Assembly: GCA_030699825.1 (NCBI GenBank)
Contig: JAUYKV010000022.1
Location: forward strand, 1-54,456
Source of the DNA: Pseudomonas sp.
GTDB taxonomy: Bacteria > Pseudomonadota > Gammaproteobacteria > Pseudomonadales > Pseudomonadaceae
DNA: 54,456 nucleotides
Direction: 5' to 3'
A model generated the notes under the pieces. The model ran no database searches. It was given only the letters and a program-made list of their open reading frames with translations, and had not been told where the DNA came from. Of this stretch, positions 13,800 to 23,130 are shown piece by piece. Positions within the stretch are counted from its first letter, which is position 1. The number at the start of each line of letters is the position of its first letter. The position numbers and the translations under genes are program-made.

Positions 13800-16112
13800 A
13801 TGAAGACTGATGCGAATGTGGTGCACCTGAACAAGGTGGCCGCCGAGCAATCGCCCACTTCACCGGTAGGAAGGCTGCCTGTGGCGCTCATTCACCTACG
13901 CGACAAGGCTGCGTTGCAGCTCAAACAATCCCTGCAAATCCTCTTCGACAATGCCGACGACACCTTGTTCGAGATGGCGGATCGGGCGGCCAGCAATGGC
14001 GAGCAGAACGCCTTCTTCGAGGCCATGCGCGATCTGCGCTTGAAGCGCAAGAGTATCGAGCGCGGCTTCCTGCAAGAGGTCTTCGAGCCGTTCGCCACCC
14101 TCAATCAATACGAGATCGGCAGGTCGCCGCTGGGGACTATCTCGTTCGACAGGCTGGCGCTGGTGCAGCACGACGAGCTGGAAGAGTCGGTGGCGCTGGA
14201 GGCCATGGTGGCCAAGGTCATGAGCCGCGACAGCATGGCGGTCAGTCACCTGACCACGCGCCTGAATGCCCTGGTCAGCAAGAAGCTCGACGACAAGTCC
14301 AACCCGCTCGGCCCGGTTGCGCTCTGTACGGCTTTTCTCGAGGCGTGCAGCAGTTTGGGGGTGGGGATCAAGGTCAAGCTGATCATCCTCAAGCTGTTCG
14401 AAAAATACGTGTTGGCCGATCTCGATCAGCTTTATGCCGAGGCCAATCAGTCGCTGGTCGCTGCCGGGGTGTTGCCGGAATTGAAGTCGGCGCCGGCGCG
14501 GCGCAACCCGAATCGCTCCGGAGCGGTTGCGCGCGGCGCGGCCGAGCAGGCCGGCGGCGTTACTGACGAGCAGGCCGGCGAGAGCGCGCAGGAAGTGTTC
14601 GTGGCGCTGCAGGAGCTGCTGGCGCAGGTGCGCGAGCGTGCCAAGCCGCGGCGCGAGGCGCCGGCCGATGCCGCGCCGATCACCAGTCGCGATCTGCTGC
14701 GCCTGCTCTCGCATATGCAGCAGCATGCGCCGGCGCCGGTCAGCGATGAGTTCGATCTGCGCGAGCAACTCGAGCAGCTACTCAGCCGCGCCAGCGCCCG
14801 CAGCGGCAAGGCGCGGGTGGTCGGCGAGGTCGATGAGGACGTGATCAACCTGGTGTCGATGCTGTTCGAGTTCATCCTCGATGACCGCACCCTGCCGGAT
14901 TCGCTGAAAGCACTGATCGCGCGCCTGCAGATTCCGATGCTCAAGGTCGCGCTGCTGGACAAGACCTTCTTCAGTCGCGGCAGTCATCCGGCCCGGCGTT
15001 TGCTCAATGAAATCGCCTCGGCTGCCCTGGGCTGGGGTGAACAGGACGACACCCAGCGCGGCAGCCTGTATCAGAAGATCGAGCAGGTGGTGCTGCGCCT
15101 GCTCAACGACTTTGTCGACGATCCGCAGATCTTTGCCGAGCTGCTGGCGGACTTTCTCGCCTTTACCGGCAACGAGCGGCGCCGCAGCGAGCTGCTGGAG
15201 CAGCGTACCCGCGACGCGGAAGAGGGCAGCGCCAAGGCCGAACTGGCGCGGCGTCAGGTCGAGTTGGCGCTGAATGAGCGCTTGCTGGGCAAGCGCCTGC
15301 CCGAGGTGGTGGTGCGCCTGCTGCAGGAGGCGTGGAGCAAGGTGCTGATGCTTGCCTGTCTCAAGCACGGCGTCGATTCGCCCGAGTGGCGCACGGCGTT
15401 GGCGACCATGGATGACCTGGTCTGGAGTGCGCAGCCCCACGAAGATCCGCAGGCGCGTCTGCGTTTGCTCCAACTGGTGCCGGGTTTGCTCAAGGCGTTG
15501 CGCCAAGGCATGGCCAGCGCAGCGTTCGATCCGTTCTCCACTGGGGAGTTTTTCAGTCAACTGGAGGCGCTGCATGTGCAGGCTTTCCAGCGTTTCAAGC
15601 GGGTGATGCCGGCGGCCGAACAAGATCGGGTCGAAGAGCCTGTGGCGCCAATCAGCGCCGAGCAGGTGGGCGATGCCGTGGCCGCGGTCGGTGACGAGCC
15701 GCCCTTGCCGGAGCAGGCGCCGGCGGCAGAGCTGGATGTATCGGCGATGATCGAGGTGGTCGAGGAGATCGTGCTGCTGGCCCCCAGTCAAGGCGCTGCC
15801 AGCGAGCCAGAAATCTGCCTGGCAGATGACGACGAAGCCCTGCTGCGCGTGGATAGCCTGGGGGTCGGCAGCTGGGTGGAGTTTCAGGAAGACGCGGAGC
15901 ACAAGCTGCGCTGCAAGCTGGCCGCGGTGATCAAACCGACCGGCAAGTACATCTTCGTCAACCGCACCGGCATGAAGATTCTGGAAAAAACCCGCATGGC
16001 TCTGGCAGTCGAGTTCCGCCGCAATACCGTGCGCCTGCTCGACGATGCGCTGCTGTTCGACCGGGCGCTGGAATCGGTAATCGGCAACCTGCGCAAGCTC
16101 AAGGGCGCCTGA
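13800..16112 (+). CDS. DUF1631 family protein
   Basis: 770 aa from ATG 13800 with SD AGGAGA. It corresponds to the gene between nadC and ampD in P. aeruginosa. It is mostly helical and soluble, with an acidic/alanine-rich linker around 250-300. No catalytic motif is recognised. The last 90 residues (LGVGSWVEFQEDAEHKLRCKLAAVIKPTGKYIFVNRTGMKILEKTRMALAVEFRRNTVRLLDD) look like a beta-barrel with PilZ-like spacing, but the RxxxR and DxSxxG residues that bind cyclic-di-GMP are not evident. Some databases label relatives as thymidine phosphorylase, which nothing here supports. Function unknown. Confidence 0.85.
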   Translation: MKTDANVVHLNKVAAEQSPTSPVGRLPVALIHLRDKAALQLKQSLQILFDNADDTLFEMADRAASNGEQNAFFEAMRDLRLKRKSIERGFLQEVFEPFATLNQYEIGRSPLGTISFDRLALVQHDELEESVALEAMVAKVMSRDSMAVSHLTTRLNALVSKKLDDKSNPLGPVALCTAFLEACSSLGVGIKVKLIILKLFEKYVLADLDQLYAEANQSLVAAGVLPELKSAPARRNPNRSGAVARGAAEQAGGVTDEQAGESAQEVFVALQELLAQVRERAKPRREAPADAAPITSRDLLRLLSHMQQHAPAPVSDEFDLREQLEQLLSRASARSGKARVVGEVDEDVINLVSMLFEFILDDRTLPDSLKALIARLQIPMLKVALLDKTFFSRGSHPARRLLNEIASAALGWGEQDDTQRGSLYQKIEQVVLRLLNDFVDDPQIFAELLADFLAFTGNERRRSELLEQRTRDAEEGSAKAELARRQVELALNERLLGKRLPEVVVRLLQEAWSKVLMLACLKHGVDSPEWRTALATMDDLVWSAQPHEDPQARLRLLQLVPGLLKALRQGMASAAFDPFSTGEFFSQLEALHVQAFQRFKRVMPAAEQDRVEEPVAPISAEQVGDAVAAVGDEPPLPEQAPAAELDVSAMIEVVEEIVLLAPSQGAASEPEICLADDDEALLRVDSLGVGSWVEFQEDAEHKLRCKLAAVIKPTGKYIFVNRTGMKILEKTRMALAVEFRRNTVRLLDDALLFDRALESVIGNLRKLKGA

Positions 16113-16187
16113 CCCGGCTCGCTTTCTCTGGCCCTTGCGCAGGGGGGCTACGGCCCTTGGGGCCGCCGCCGGATTTGGTGCAACCCG

Positions 16188-16350
16188 CGATCCGTAGGGT
16201 GTCACTCGCCGCAGGCAGTGCACCAATGGTTCGTCGGCGTGGCCCAAAAACTGGCGGGCTGTCGCTTCGCTCCGAGGCCGCCCTACCCGCAGGCAGTGCA
16301 CCATGGTTCACTGGCGCGACACAAACGCTGGCGGTCTGTCGCTGCGCTGC
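16188..16350 (+). repeat. Family B repeat, two tandem units
   Basis: GTAGGGTGTCACTCGCCGCAGGCAGTGCACCA and CCGCCCTACCCGCAGGCAGTGCACCATGG mark the two units, in the gap between the DUF1631 gene and ampD. Confidence 0.85.
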
Positions 16351-16416
16351 GCGGGGATCGCCGCTTGGCCCCGTTGCCTGCCTGCTCTAGAGTGGGGGCT
16401 CGTTCAAGGAGTCTCT

Positions 16417-16980
16417 ATGCAGCTGGATCCTCGCAGTGGTTGGTGCCAAGGTGCGCGCCACTGCCCGTCGCCCAATTTCAATGAACGCCCGCAGGCTGAG
16501 GTTTCCCTGTTGGTGATCCATAACATCAGCCTGCCGCCGGGGCAGTTCGGCACCGGCAAGGTGCAGGAATTTTTCCAGAATCGCCTGATCGTCGATGAGC
16601 ATCCATACTTTGTCGAGATTGCGGCCTTGCGCGTGTCGGCGCACTTCCTGATCGAGCGCGACGGCGCCATCACCCAGTTCGTCTCGTGCAACGAGCGCGC
16701 CTGGCATGCCGGGCAGTCGTGTTTCGCCGGGCGCGACAACTGCAACGATTTTTCTCTGGGGATCGAGCTCGAAGGCACCGATGAGTTGCCCTTCAGCGAT
16801 GCGCAATATGCCGCATTGGTCGGGCTGACGCGCGAGTTGCAAAGGGCGTATCCGTCGCTCACTCTGGAGCGTATCTGCGGGCACAGCGACATCGCCCCGA
16901 CCCGCAAAACTGACCCCGGCCCGGCGTTCGACTGGTCGCGCCTGCGTACTGCACTGATGGATAGGAAGGAGAAGTCATGA
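16417..16980 (+). CDS. ampD: AmpD, 1,6-anhydro-N-acetylmuramyl-L-alanine amidase
   Basis: 187 aa from ATG 16417, SD AAGGA. Amidase_2 domain with zinc ligands His35 (LLVIHNIS), His156 (ICGHSDIAP) and Asp166 (KTDPGPAFDW), and GIELEG. This cytoplasmic enzyme removes the peptide from anhydromuropeptides during cell-wall recycling; in species with AmpC its loss induces the beta-lactamase. ATGA overlap with ampE shows translational coupling. All catalytic residues are present. Confidence 0.97.
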   Translation: MQLDPRSGWCQGARHCPSPNFNERPQAEVSLLVIHNISLPPGQFGTGKVQEFFQNRLIVDEHPYFVEIAALRVSAHFLIERDGAITQFVSCNERAWHAGQSCFAGRDNCNDFSLGIELEGTDELPFSDAQYAALVGLTRELQRAYPSLTLERICGHSDIAPTRKTDPGPAFDWSRLRTALMDRKEKS

Positions 16981-17813
16981 GTTTTCTGGTGTTGTTGCTA
17001 GTGCTGTGGGTGGAGAAGTTTTCGGCCTTGCGCAACAAGATCCAGCAGGACGGTCCCTGGTTGCGGCTGCTGGCCAGGGTGGAGCGGCAGGCGAACTTTA
17101 TCGAGAGTCCCTGGTTGGCTATCGTGCTGCTGGTGGTCCTGCCGCTGCTGGTGCTGGGGTTGCTGCTGGTTGTGCTCGAGCCGCTGGCCTACGGCTGGCT
17201 GGCGTTGCCGGTGCACCTGGTGGTGCTGATCTACAGCCTCGGGCGTGGCGATTTGCAGGCGGCGCTCGGGCCGTTTCGCGACAGCTGGCGGCGCGGCGAC
17301 AGTGAGGCGGCCTATCTGGTGGCCCGCCGTGACCTGGCCGTGGAGGCCGATGAAGAGGGCGCGTTGCTGCGGCAGGTGCAGGGGCATCTGGTGTGGCAGG
17401 CCTATCAGAGTTTCTTTGCCGTGATCTTCTGGTACGTGCTGCTTGGCCCCTTGGCGGCCCTGGCTTATCGGCTGCTGGCCCTGCTCGCCGAACATGCCGG
17501 GCAGGAGGTCTTGCGCGAGCGCGCCGTGCAACTGCGGCATGCCTTCGACTGGGTGCCGGTGCGGGTGCTGGCGGCAAGTTTCGCCCTGGTCGGCAATTTC
17601 GTCGCGGTCAACCGGGCCTTGCTGCACGAGTTGTTGAGCTGGGACATCAGCGCCGCGCAGCTGGTAATCGATGTCGGGCGCGCGGCTTGCGAGACGCCGG
17701 AGCCGGTGCTCGGCGAAGATGGGGTGAGCAGCCTGGACAGCTTGTGGCAGCTGCTGGTACGCGCCGCCGTGCTCTGGTATGCCGTGTTCGCCCTGTGGGA
17801 GCTGTTCTACTGA
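16977..17813 (+). CDS. ampE: AmpE, inner-membrane regulatory protein
   Basis: 278 aa with membrane segments at about 45-68 (AIVLLVVLPLLVLGLLLVVLE), 70-90, 140-170 and the C-terminus. Conserved AmpE features: VHLVVLIYSLGRGDLQ near the second segment and HAFDWVPVRVLAASFALVGNF in the second half. It lies directly behind ampD, as always in this family. It is proposed to act as a sensory membrane protein of the ampDE operon; the mechanism is not established. Confidence 0.95.
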   Translation: MSFLVLLLVLWVEKFSALRNKIQQDGPWLRLLARVERQANFIESPWLAIVLLVVLPLLVLGLLLVVLEPLAYGWLALPVHLVVLIYSLGRGDLQAALGPFRDSWRRGDSEAAYLVARRDLAVEADEEGALLRQVQGHLVWQAYQSFFAVIFWYVLLGPLAALAYRLLALLAEHAGQEVLRERAVQLRHAFDWVPVRVLAASFALVGNFVAVNRALLHELLSWDISAAQLVIDVGRAACETPEPVLGEDGVSSLDSLWQLLVRAAVLWYAVFALWELFY

Positions 17814-17907
17814 TCGCCTTTGGCGTCATCTTCGGTCAACTAGCCATATACGAATAAACCGCGGCGCACTCCGGGGGTATGGTTGTGCGGGTTTCCTGCG
17901 TTCATCC

Positions 17908-18172
17908 AGATCGCTGTGATGGGTATCGCTGCGCTCAACGCTACAAGCATGGGTATCGCTTCGCTCAACGCTACAGCATGGGTATCGCTTCGCTCAACGC
18001 CATCCTACGGGGCCCGCAGCGTTTTTATAGGATGTGGCGGGCCGCGCAGGCTTTTGTAGGATGTGGTTGAGCGAAGCGATACCCATCACCCGGTTGCGCA
18101 GCCGCCGGGTTTTATTGAGTTGCCGCAGATCGCTGCGGCTATCCTACGCGGCCCGCACCATCCTGCGGGTTG
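17908..18172 (+). repeat. Family A repeat cluster with truncated arms
   Basis: Three GGGTATCGCT(G/T)CGCTCAACGC arms in a row (17919-18009) are followed by TTTTATAGGATG... and an opposing TTGAGCGAAGCGATACCCATC. One arm is repeated at 25-30 bp intervals, which suggests slippage. Confidence 0.85.
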
Positions 18173-18251
18173 CCGATCAGCCAGCTCTCGCCAGATAACG
18201 CTCCCGCTCCTGCTGACGGTCAGGCGCAGAGGGGGATGTGCGCGCTTAACC

Positions 18252-18278
18252 TTAAGTTACAGAGATTGCCGTCGATAA
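18252..18278 (+). promoter_or_regulatory. Candidate sigma-28 (FliA) promoter of the chemoreceptor gene
   Basis: TTAAGTT, a 12-bp spacer, then GTCGATAA; the Pseudomonas/enteric FliA pattern is TCAAGTT-N12-GCCGATAA, so one mismatch in each box. It leaves about 190 bp of leader before the GTG at 18469. FliA control would place the receptor in the motility regulon. Confidence 0.6.
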
Positions 18279-18468
18279 CGGGTATACAAGACACGGTGCT
18301 CGATCGATCAGCCAGGTGGTGGCTCAGGCGGATTTGCCGTACTGGCATCTTACCCATTGATCGGGACGCCTCAGGTCGGGCTGCAAGGGACGCAACGACT
18401 ACCGCGGAAGCCTTTGCGCGGTCGACCTTGTAACGCTGCATAACAATAATCAGAGCAGGAGATGTCTT

Positions 18469-20499
18469 GTGAAGACCGTGCTGTATCCGGCCATCGCGCT
18501 AATGAATCGCCTCAGCTTCGGCATGAAGTTCAGCTTGATCAGTGTTCTGTTCTTTCTGCCCATGCTGGTCACCAACTTCTATCTGGTGCGCGATTCCTAT
18601 CGCCAGTTCGTCAGTACCCAGGCGGCTCTGGAGAGCATCGACCTGCTCGGCCAGTCGCTGAAGTTGAGGCGCGATCTGGAAGACCTCTCCGACCTGGCGG
18701 AAATCAACGTGAGGATCGGTCAGTCCGGGCAGGCCGGCGATCTCGAGAGCCGTATCACACACCTGCAAAACGCCATGACGGACAGCCTGCGCGGCTTGAC
18801 GCCGGTGGCGCATGAGGCCGAACAAATCGAAGAATTCACCGCCAGGCGCGATGAAATGATTGCCGAACTGGCCGGGGCCCAGAACGAGACGTCGCTGCAA
18901 AGCAAGGCGGCTCTGGTTGAAAAACTCTTGGGTCGTTCGCAGGTATTTATCAAGCTGGTCGCGGCCCAGGCCGGGCTCAGCCAGGACCGCCAGCGCGAAG
19001 TGCGACAGATGATCGATCTGATCGTCGGCACTACGCCGCGGGTTACCGCTGCATTGGGCGATGGCCGGGCAATGGGCGCCTATTCCCTGGGGCAGGGCTT
19101 CCTCGACTCGGGCACCAGTACCAAGTTCGACGATTTGCTGCTGGGACTGGAAAGAATCCACGCCGAGTATGGCTTGAACCTGCAGGACGCATTGAGCAGC
19201 GGCCCGGCTGCACGCGCGGCGCTGGAAACCCTGGCCACAGCCAGCCAGGCGACCCTGAAGACCAGCGCCGTGCTGTTCGAAGACAAAGTGATAATCGCCG
19301 ATACCCTGGATGCGCCCTGGGCGCAGTTCTATGAAGAAGTCGGTGCAGCCATGGGCAAGACCTATGAGCTGAACGATGCGGTGCTGGCTTTCCTCGATCG
19401 GCAACTGCAGGAGCGCCTGCAGGAAAACCGTGGGCAGATGATCCTGTTGGTCGCCGCGCTGGTGCTGGTGTTCCTGCTGATCGGCTATCTCTATGGCGCC
19501 TTCTATGTGTCGACCCGGAGCACTTTGAAGAGCCTGGGCGAGGTCATGAACAAGGTCGCAGCCGGCGATATGACGGTCAGTTTCACGGCGCAGAGCAAGG
19601 ACGAACTGGGCGAGTTGGGGCAGGTGTTCAACGAAACCGTGCGCAAGATCCACGACCTGATCGAGCGGGTCGGCCAGACCGTGGTCGAGGTCGAGCGTCA
19701 GGCCGATAGCGTGGAGCTGGTTTCCGGCGAGAGTAACCAGGCGGTCGCCGGGCAACGCAGTCAGATCGAGCAGGTTGCGACGGCGATGAACCAGATGTCC
19801 GCCACCGCCCAGGAGGTCGCCCGCAGCGCCGCGGCAGCGGTAAGCAGTGCGCAGAGCGTGAACAACGAAACCGTCAGCGGCCGCGCCCTGGTCGAGTCCC
19901 AGGTCGGCAGCATTCAGCGCCTGGCCAGCGAGATCGACCAGTCGGTGGCGGTGATCAATCAGTTGGCCAGTGACAGCGCCTCGATCAGCCAGGTGCTGGA
20001 CGTGATCAAGGGCATCGCCGAACAGACCAACCTGCTGGCGCTCAACGCGGCCATCGAGGCGGCGCGGGCCGGTGAGCAGGGCCGCGGTTTCGCCGTGGTC
20101 GCCGACGAGGTGCGCAACCTGGCCAAGCGCACCCAGCAGTCCACCGAGCAGATCGAGAACATGATCGACAAGCTGCAGGGCGGGGTCGGTGCGGCGGTCA
20201 AGGCCATGGGCGCCAGCCATCAGATGGCCAGCGGCACGGTCAGCGAGTCGGGCAAGGTGCAGCAGGCCCTGGAGAACATCCTCGGCGCGGTGGGCATGAT
20301 CGTCGACCAGAGCCAGCAGATCGCCGCCGCCGCCGAACAGCAGACCGCGGTGGCCCACGATATCGACCAGAACATCGTCGAGATCAACCGCGCCGGCGAA
20401 CGCACCGCCGCAGGCGCCAGCCAGACCGAGTCGGCCAGCCGCGAGTTGTCCGGCCTGGTGTCGCGCCTGAAACAGCTGATCGGCGCGTTTCGCGTCTGA
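18469..20499 (+). CDS. Methyl-accepting chemotaxis protein
   Basis: 676 aa from GTG 18469 (SD CAGGAGA). TM1 at about 18-40 ([21 protein letters not shown]) and TM2 at about 323-345 enclose a largely helical periplasmic sensor of some 280 residues, long enough for a bimodular helical domain. A HAMP follows, then the signalling coiled coil with the conserved tip [27 protein letters not shown] at about 515-541. It corresponds in position to the receptor gene between ampE and speC in P. aeruginosa. The ligand is unknown. A very stable terminator follows. Confidence 0.95.
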   Translation: MKTVLYPAIALMNRLSFGMKFSLISVLFFLPMLVTNFYLVRDSYRQFVSTQAALESIDLLGQSLKLRRDLEDLSDLAEINVRIGQSGQAGDLESRITHLQNAMTDSLRGLTPVAHEAEQIEEFTARRDEMIAELAGAQNETSLQSKAALVEKLLGRSQVFIKLVAAQAGLSQDRQREVRQMIDLIVGTTPRVTAALGDGRAMGAYSLGQGFLDSGTSTKFDDLLLGLERIHAEYGLNLQDALSSGPAARAALETLATASQATLKTSAVLFEDKVIIADTLDAPWAQFYEEVGAAMGKTYELNDAVLAFLDRQLQERLQENRGQMILLVAALVLVFLLIGYLYGAFYVSTRSTLKSLGEVMNKVAAGDMTVSFTAQSKDELGELGQVFNETVRKIHDLIERVGQTVVEVERQADSVELVSGESNQAVAGQRSQIEQVATAMNQMSATAQEVARSAAAAVSSAQSVNNETVSGRALVESQVGSIQRLASEIDQSVAVINQLASDSASISQVLDVIKGIAEQTNLLALNAAIEAARAGEQGRGFAVVADEVRNLAKRTQQSTEQIENMIDKLQGGVGAAVKAMGASHQMASGTVSESGKVQQALENILGAVGMIVDQSQQIAAAAEQQTAVAHDIDQNIVEINRAGERTAAGASQTESASRELSGLVSRLKQLIGAFRV

Positions 20500-20515
20500 G
20501 TCGTGTCGCAGTACC

Positions 20516-20549
20516 GACCAGGCCCGCCATTTGGCGGGCCTGGTCGTTT
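20516..20549 (+). terminator. Terminator of the chemoreceptor gene
   Basis: GACCAGGCCCGCCA and TGGCGGGCCTGGTC form a perfect 14-bp stem with a 2-base loop, followed by GTTTG. It begins 17 bp after the stop. Confidence 0.85.
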
Positions 20550-20560
20550 GTGGCGAGGAA

Positions 20561-20870
20561 CGTAGGGCGGCTTCGGAGCGCAGCGACAACCCGCCGGGTT
20601 TTGTGCCGCGCCGGCGAACCAATGGTGCACTGCCTTCGGCGAGTGACACCCTACGGATTGTGGATTGTTCCAGATTCGGAGGCCCGTTCGGTCTGTCGGG
20701 CGGCTTCGGAGCGCAGCGACAACCCGCCGAATTTTATGCCGCGCCGGGTAACCAATGGTGCACTGCCTTCGGCGAGTGACACCCTACGGATTGTGGATTG
20801 TTCCAGATTCGGAGGCCCGTTCGGTCCGTAGGGCGGCCTCGGCGCGAAGCGACAGCCCGCCAGTGCCCTT
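20561..20870 (-). repeat. Family B repeat, about two and a half inverted units
   Basis: GTAGGGCGGCTTCGGAGCGCAGCGACAACCCGCCGGGTTTTGTGCCGCGCC...GGTGCACTGCCTTCGGCGAGTGACACCCTACGG recurs with period about 140 bp, opposite in orientation to the other clusters. It lies between the receptor gene and tatD. Confidence 0.88.
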
Positions 20871-20886
20871 GGCTACAGCCTGCTGC

Positions 20887-21669
20887 TCAGTACTGCCAAC
20901 CAAACAACTCCTCGGCATTGCGGCTGCTGGCTTCGGCGAGTTGCTCCGGCTCGACATTCATCACCCGTGCCAGTTCGGTGCAGATTTCCGGCAGGTATTC
21001 CGGGCTGTTGCGCTGGTGCGGGTGCATGGCCGGGGCCATGTCCGGGGCGTCGGTTTCCAGCACCACGGCTTCCAGCGGCAGGCGTGCCAGGGTCTGTTGC
21101 AGGCGTTTGGCCTGGGGCCAGGTCGGCGCACCGCCGAGGCCCAGCTTGAAACCCAGCTTGAGGTATTCGCGGGCCTCCTCATAGCTGCCGGCAAAGGCAT
21201 GGATGATGCCGCCGCGCGGCGGCTTGAGGCGTTTCAGGGTGGCGATGGTCACGGCATGGGCGCGGCGCACGTGGAGCAGAACCGGCAGCTCGAACTCCAG
21301 GGCCAGCTGCAGTTGCGCCTCGAACAGCGCCTGCTGGCGCTGGCGGTCGAGATGTTCGATGAAGTAGTCCAGGCCGAACTCGCCCAGCGCGCAGAGTTGC
21401 CGGTGGCCGGCCAGGCGCTGCAGCCAGTCGCGCAGCTCGGCCAGGTGCTCGGGGCGGTGCTGGTCCAGATAGACCGGATGTAGGCCGAAGGCGGCGTACA
21501 GACCGGCATCGCCCTGCACCAGATGCCACAGCCGTTGCCAGTTGCCCTGCTGCACGCCGAGCACCACCAGGCGCTCCACGCCCAGGGCGCGGCAGCGCGC
21601 GAGCAACTCGGCGCGGTCGGCGTCGAAGTCGGGAAAGTCGAGGTGGGTGTGGGTGTCGATCAGGCGCAT
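20887..21669 (-). CDS. TatD family metal-dependent hydrolase (deoxyribonuclease type)
   Basis: 260 aa from ATG 21669. The metal-binding HxH motif is in LIDTHTHLDFP; the other blocks are GEFGLDYF, LLHVRRAH, IIHAFAGS and ETDAPDM (usually ETDSPD). These define a TIM-barrel amidohydrolase of the TatD/YcfH group with 3'-5' nuclease activity in known members. It is convergent with the chemoreceptor gene and upstream of fruR on the same strand, but 270 bp of repeats separate them, so co-transcription is doubtful. Confidence 0.9.
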   Translation of the reverse strand: MRLIDTHTHLDFPDFDADRAELLARCRALGVERLVVLGVQQGNWQRLWHLVQGDAGLYAAFGLHPVYLDQHRPEHLAELRDWLQRLAGHRQLCALGEFGLDYFIEHLDRQRQQALFEAQLQLALEFELPVLLHVRRAHAVTIATLKRLKPPRGGIIHAFAGSYEEAREYLKLGFKLGLGGAPTWPQAKRLQQTLARLPLEAVVLETDAPDMAPAMHPHQRNSPEYLPEICTELARVMNVEPEQLAEASSRNAEELFGWQY

Positions 21670-21735
21670 GGGCAAAGCATCGACGATTTGTCGGCGTTGC
21701 GCCAGTCTACACACCGTCCGGGCCATTGCGTTCTT

Positions 21736-21950
21736 TGTGGGAGAGGCTTTAGCCGCGAAAGCTTGCACAGCAAAGCTTCGCGGCTAAAGCCCCTCCCACG
21801 ACAGCGCGGCGTCTGGACGGCGGGGCTCTCTTACCAGGCAACCCGTATGTCATTGATGTTATGGGCTATGGCTTTTTGTAGGAGGGGCTTTAGCCGCGAA
21901 TTCTTTGCGGCACAGCGCAGCCCCTCCCACGACAACCCCTCCCACGACAG
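21736..21950. repeat. Family C palindromic repeats (two copies)
   Basis: GTGGGAGAGGCTTTAGCCGCGAA...TTCGCGGCTAAAGCCCCTCCCAC forms a large hairpin at 21737-21800. A second unit at 21839-21950 starts with the AACCCGTA..GTCATTGAT leader that also precedes the copy at 33061. Other copies lie at 33061-33184 and 40944-41019. Confidence 0.88.
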
Positions 21951-21980
21951 TGCTCCGCGCGCATTCGGGCGCCGCCGCTG

Positions 21981-22976
21981 CTACAACGCATGGCGGATCT
22001 TGAGGATGCGCGGGATGGCTTCGATGCCGGGTTGGTAGTCGTCCTGCTCGATGGCGCGCAGGGCCAGGTCGAGGACGCGCTCGGCGATCTGTGCATGTTG
22101 CTGGGAGATCGCGTTGACCCGCAGCGGCAGGAAGTCCAGCAGCTGGGTGTCGCCGAAGGTGGCCAGGCGCAGGCCGTCGACGCCCAGGCCCGGCTGTTCC
22201 TGCAAGGCATCGAACACCCCTTCGAGCAGCACATAGGCGGTGGTGATCAGCGCATCCGGCAGGTCGGCGTGGTTGTCCAGCAGGGCGCGCATCTGCCGGT
22301 AGCCGCTGGCGCGGTTGAACTGTTCGGCGTGGCTGACGCTGATGCTGCCGCCGAAGTCGCTCAGGGCCTGGCGAAAGCCACGTTCGCGGGCCTGGCTGAT
22401 CGGCAGTTCCGGGCGCGCGCCGATCAGGGCGATATGCCGCGGCGGCGGGCTGAGCAGACTGGTGGTGAGCAGGGCGCCGGCCTGCTGGTCGTCGCTGACC
22501 ACCGAGCAGATGCGCGCCGGATCGAGGGCGCGGTCGACGGCGATAACCGGCACGCCGGCCGCAAGCAGGCGCAGGTAGGCCGGATCGTCCTGGGGCAGGC
22601 AACTGGCGACGATCAGCGCGTCGCAGCGGCGCGAGCGGAACAGTTCGAGCAATTGGCGCTCGCTGCCCGGGTCGTCATCGGAACTGGCGATCAGCAATTG
22701 GTAGCCGGCGGCGCGGGCGCGCTGTTCGAGCAGCTTGGCCAGGCGCGCGTAGCTGGGGTTCTCCAGGTCCGGGAGGATGAAACCCAGGCAGCGGCTCTGC
22801 CCGCGACGCAGGCCGGCAGCTTGCTGGTCGGGACGGTAGCCATGGCGTTCGACCACTTCCAGTACCCGCGCCACGGTGGCGGCGCTGATTCGCCGTTTGT
22901 CGGCCTGGCCGTTGATCACGTAGCTGGCGGTGGTGACGGAAACCTGGGCCAGACGGGCGATGTCGCTGAGTTTCAC
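21981..22976 (-). CDS. fruR: FruR (Cra-type) LacI-family repressor
   Basis: 331 aa from GTG 22976 (VKLSDIARLAQVSVTTASYVINGQADKRRIS, a LacI HTH with the Cra hinge spacing). An in-frame ATG 36 bp upstream would add 12 residues and lacks support. The periplasmic-binding-protein-like effector domain follows (CLGFILPDLENPSYARLAKLLEQRARAAGYQLLIASSDDDPGSERQL). In pseudomonads FruR responds to fructose 1-phosphate and controls only the fru genes. It is divergent from fruB, with a matching operator in between. Confidence 0.95.
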   Translation of the reverse strand: MKLSDIARLAQVSVTTASYVINGQADKRRISAATVARVLEVVERHGYRPDQQAAGLRRGQSRCLGFILPDLENPSYARLAKLLEQRARAAGYQLLIASSDDDPGSERQLLELFRSRRCDALIVASCLPQDDPAYLRLLAAGVPVIAVDRALDPARICSVVSDDQQAGALLTTSLLSPPPRHIALIGARPELPISQARERGFRQALSDFGGSISVSHAEQFNRASGYRQMRALLDNHADLPDALITTAYVLLEGVFDALQEQPGLGVDGLRLATFGDTQLLDFLPLRVNAISQQHAQIAERVLDLALRAIEQDDYQPGIEAIPRILKIRHAL

Positions 22977-23049
22977 GGGTGGATTCCTGGGCGGGAGAAT
23001 GCAGGGCTTCAAGGATCGCCGATTATCAGGTAACGTGCCAGTCGTTAGG

Positions 23050-23061
23050 TGAAACGATTCA
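23050..23061 (+). promoter_or_regulatory. FruR/Cra operator
   Basis: TGAAACGATTCA is a near-perfect match to the Cra site (TGAAACGTTTCA type). It is placed 70 bp before the fruB start and 74 bp from the fruR start, so it can repress both. Confidence 0.8.
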
Positions 23062-23130
23062 GCAGATGGTTCAAGCGGCTATTCTTTGCCAATAGCCCGG
23101 GGCGCCATCAGTTGCCAGAGGATATTTTCA

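Noticed and set aside
16303..16416. Longer AmpD start
   Set aside because: Adds residues translated from a family B repeat; ATG 16417 has an SD and gives the family length.
18170..18433. Possible small gene upstream of the chemoreceptor
   Set aside because: No SD or domain; the region contains the promoter elements of the receptor gene.
18499..20649. 716-codon antisense frame over the chemoreceptor gene
   Set aside because: Arises from codon bias opposite the receptor; no SD, no recognisable domain.
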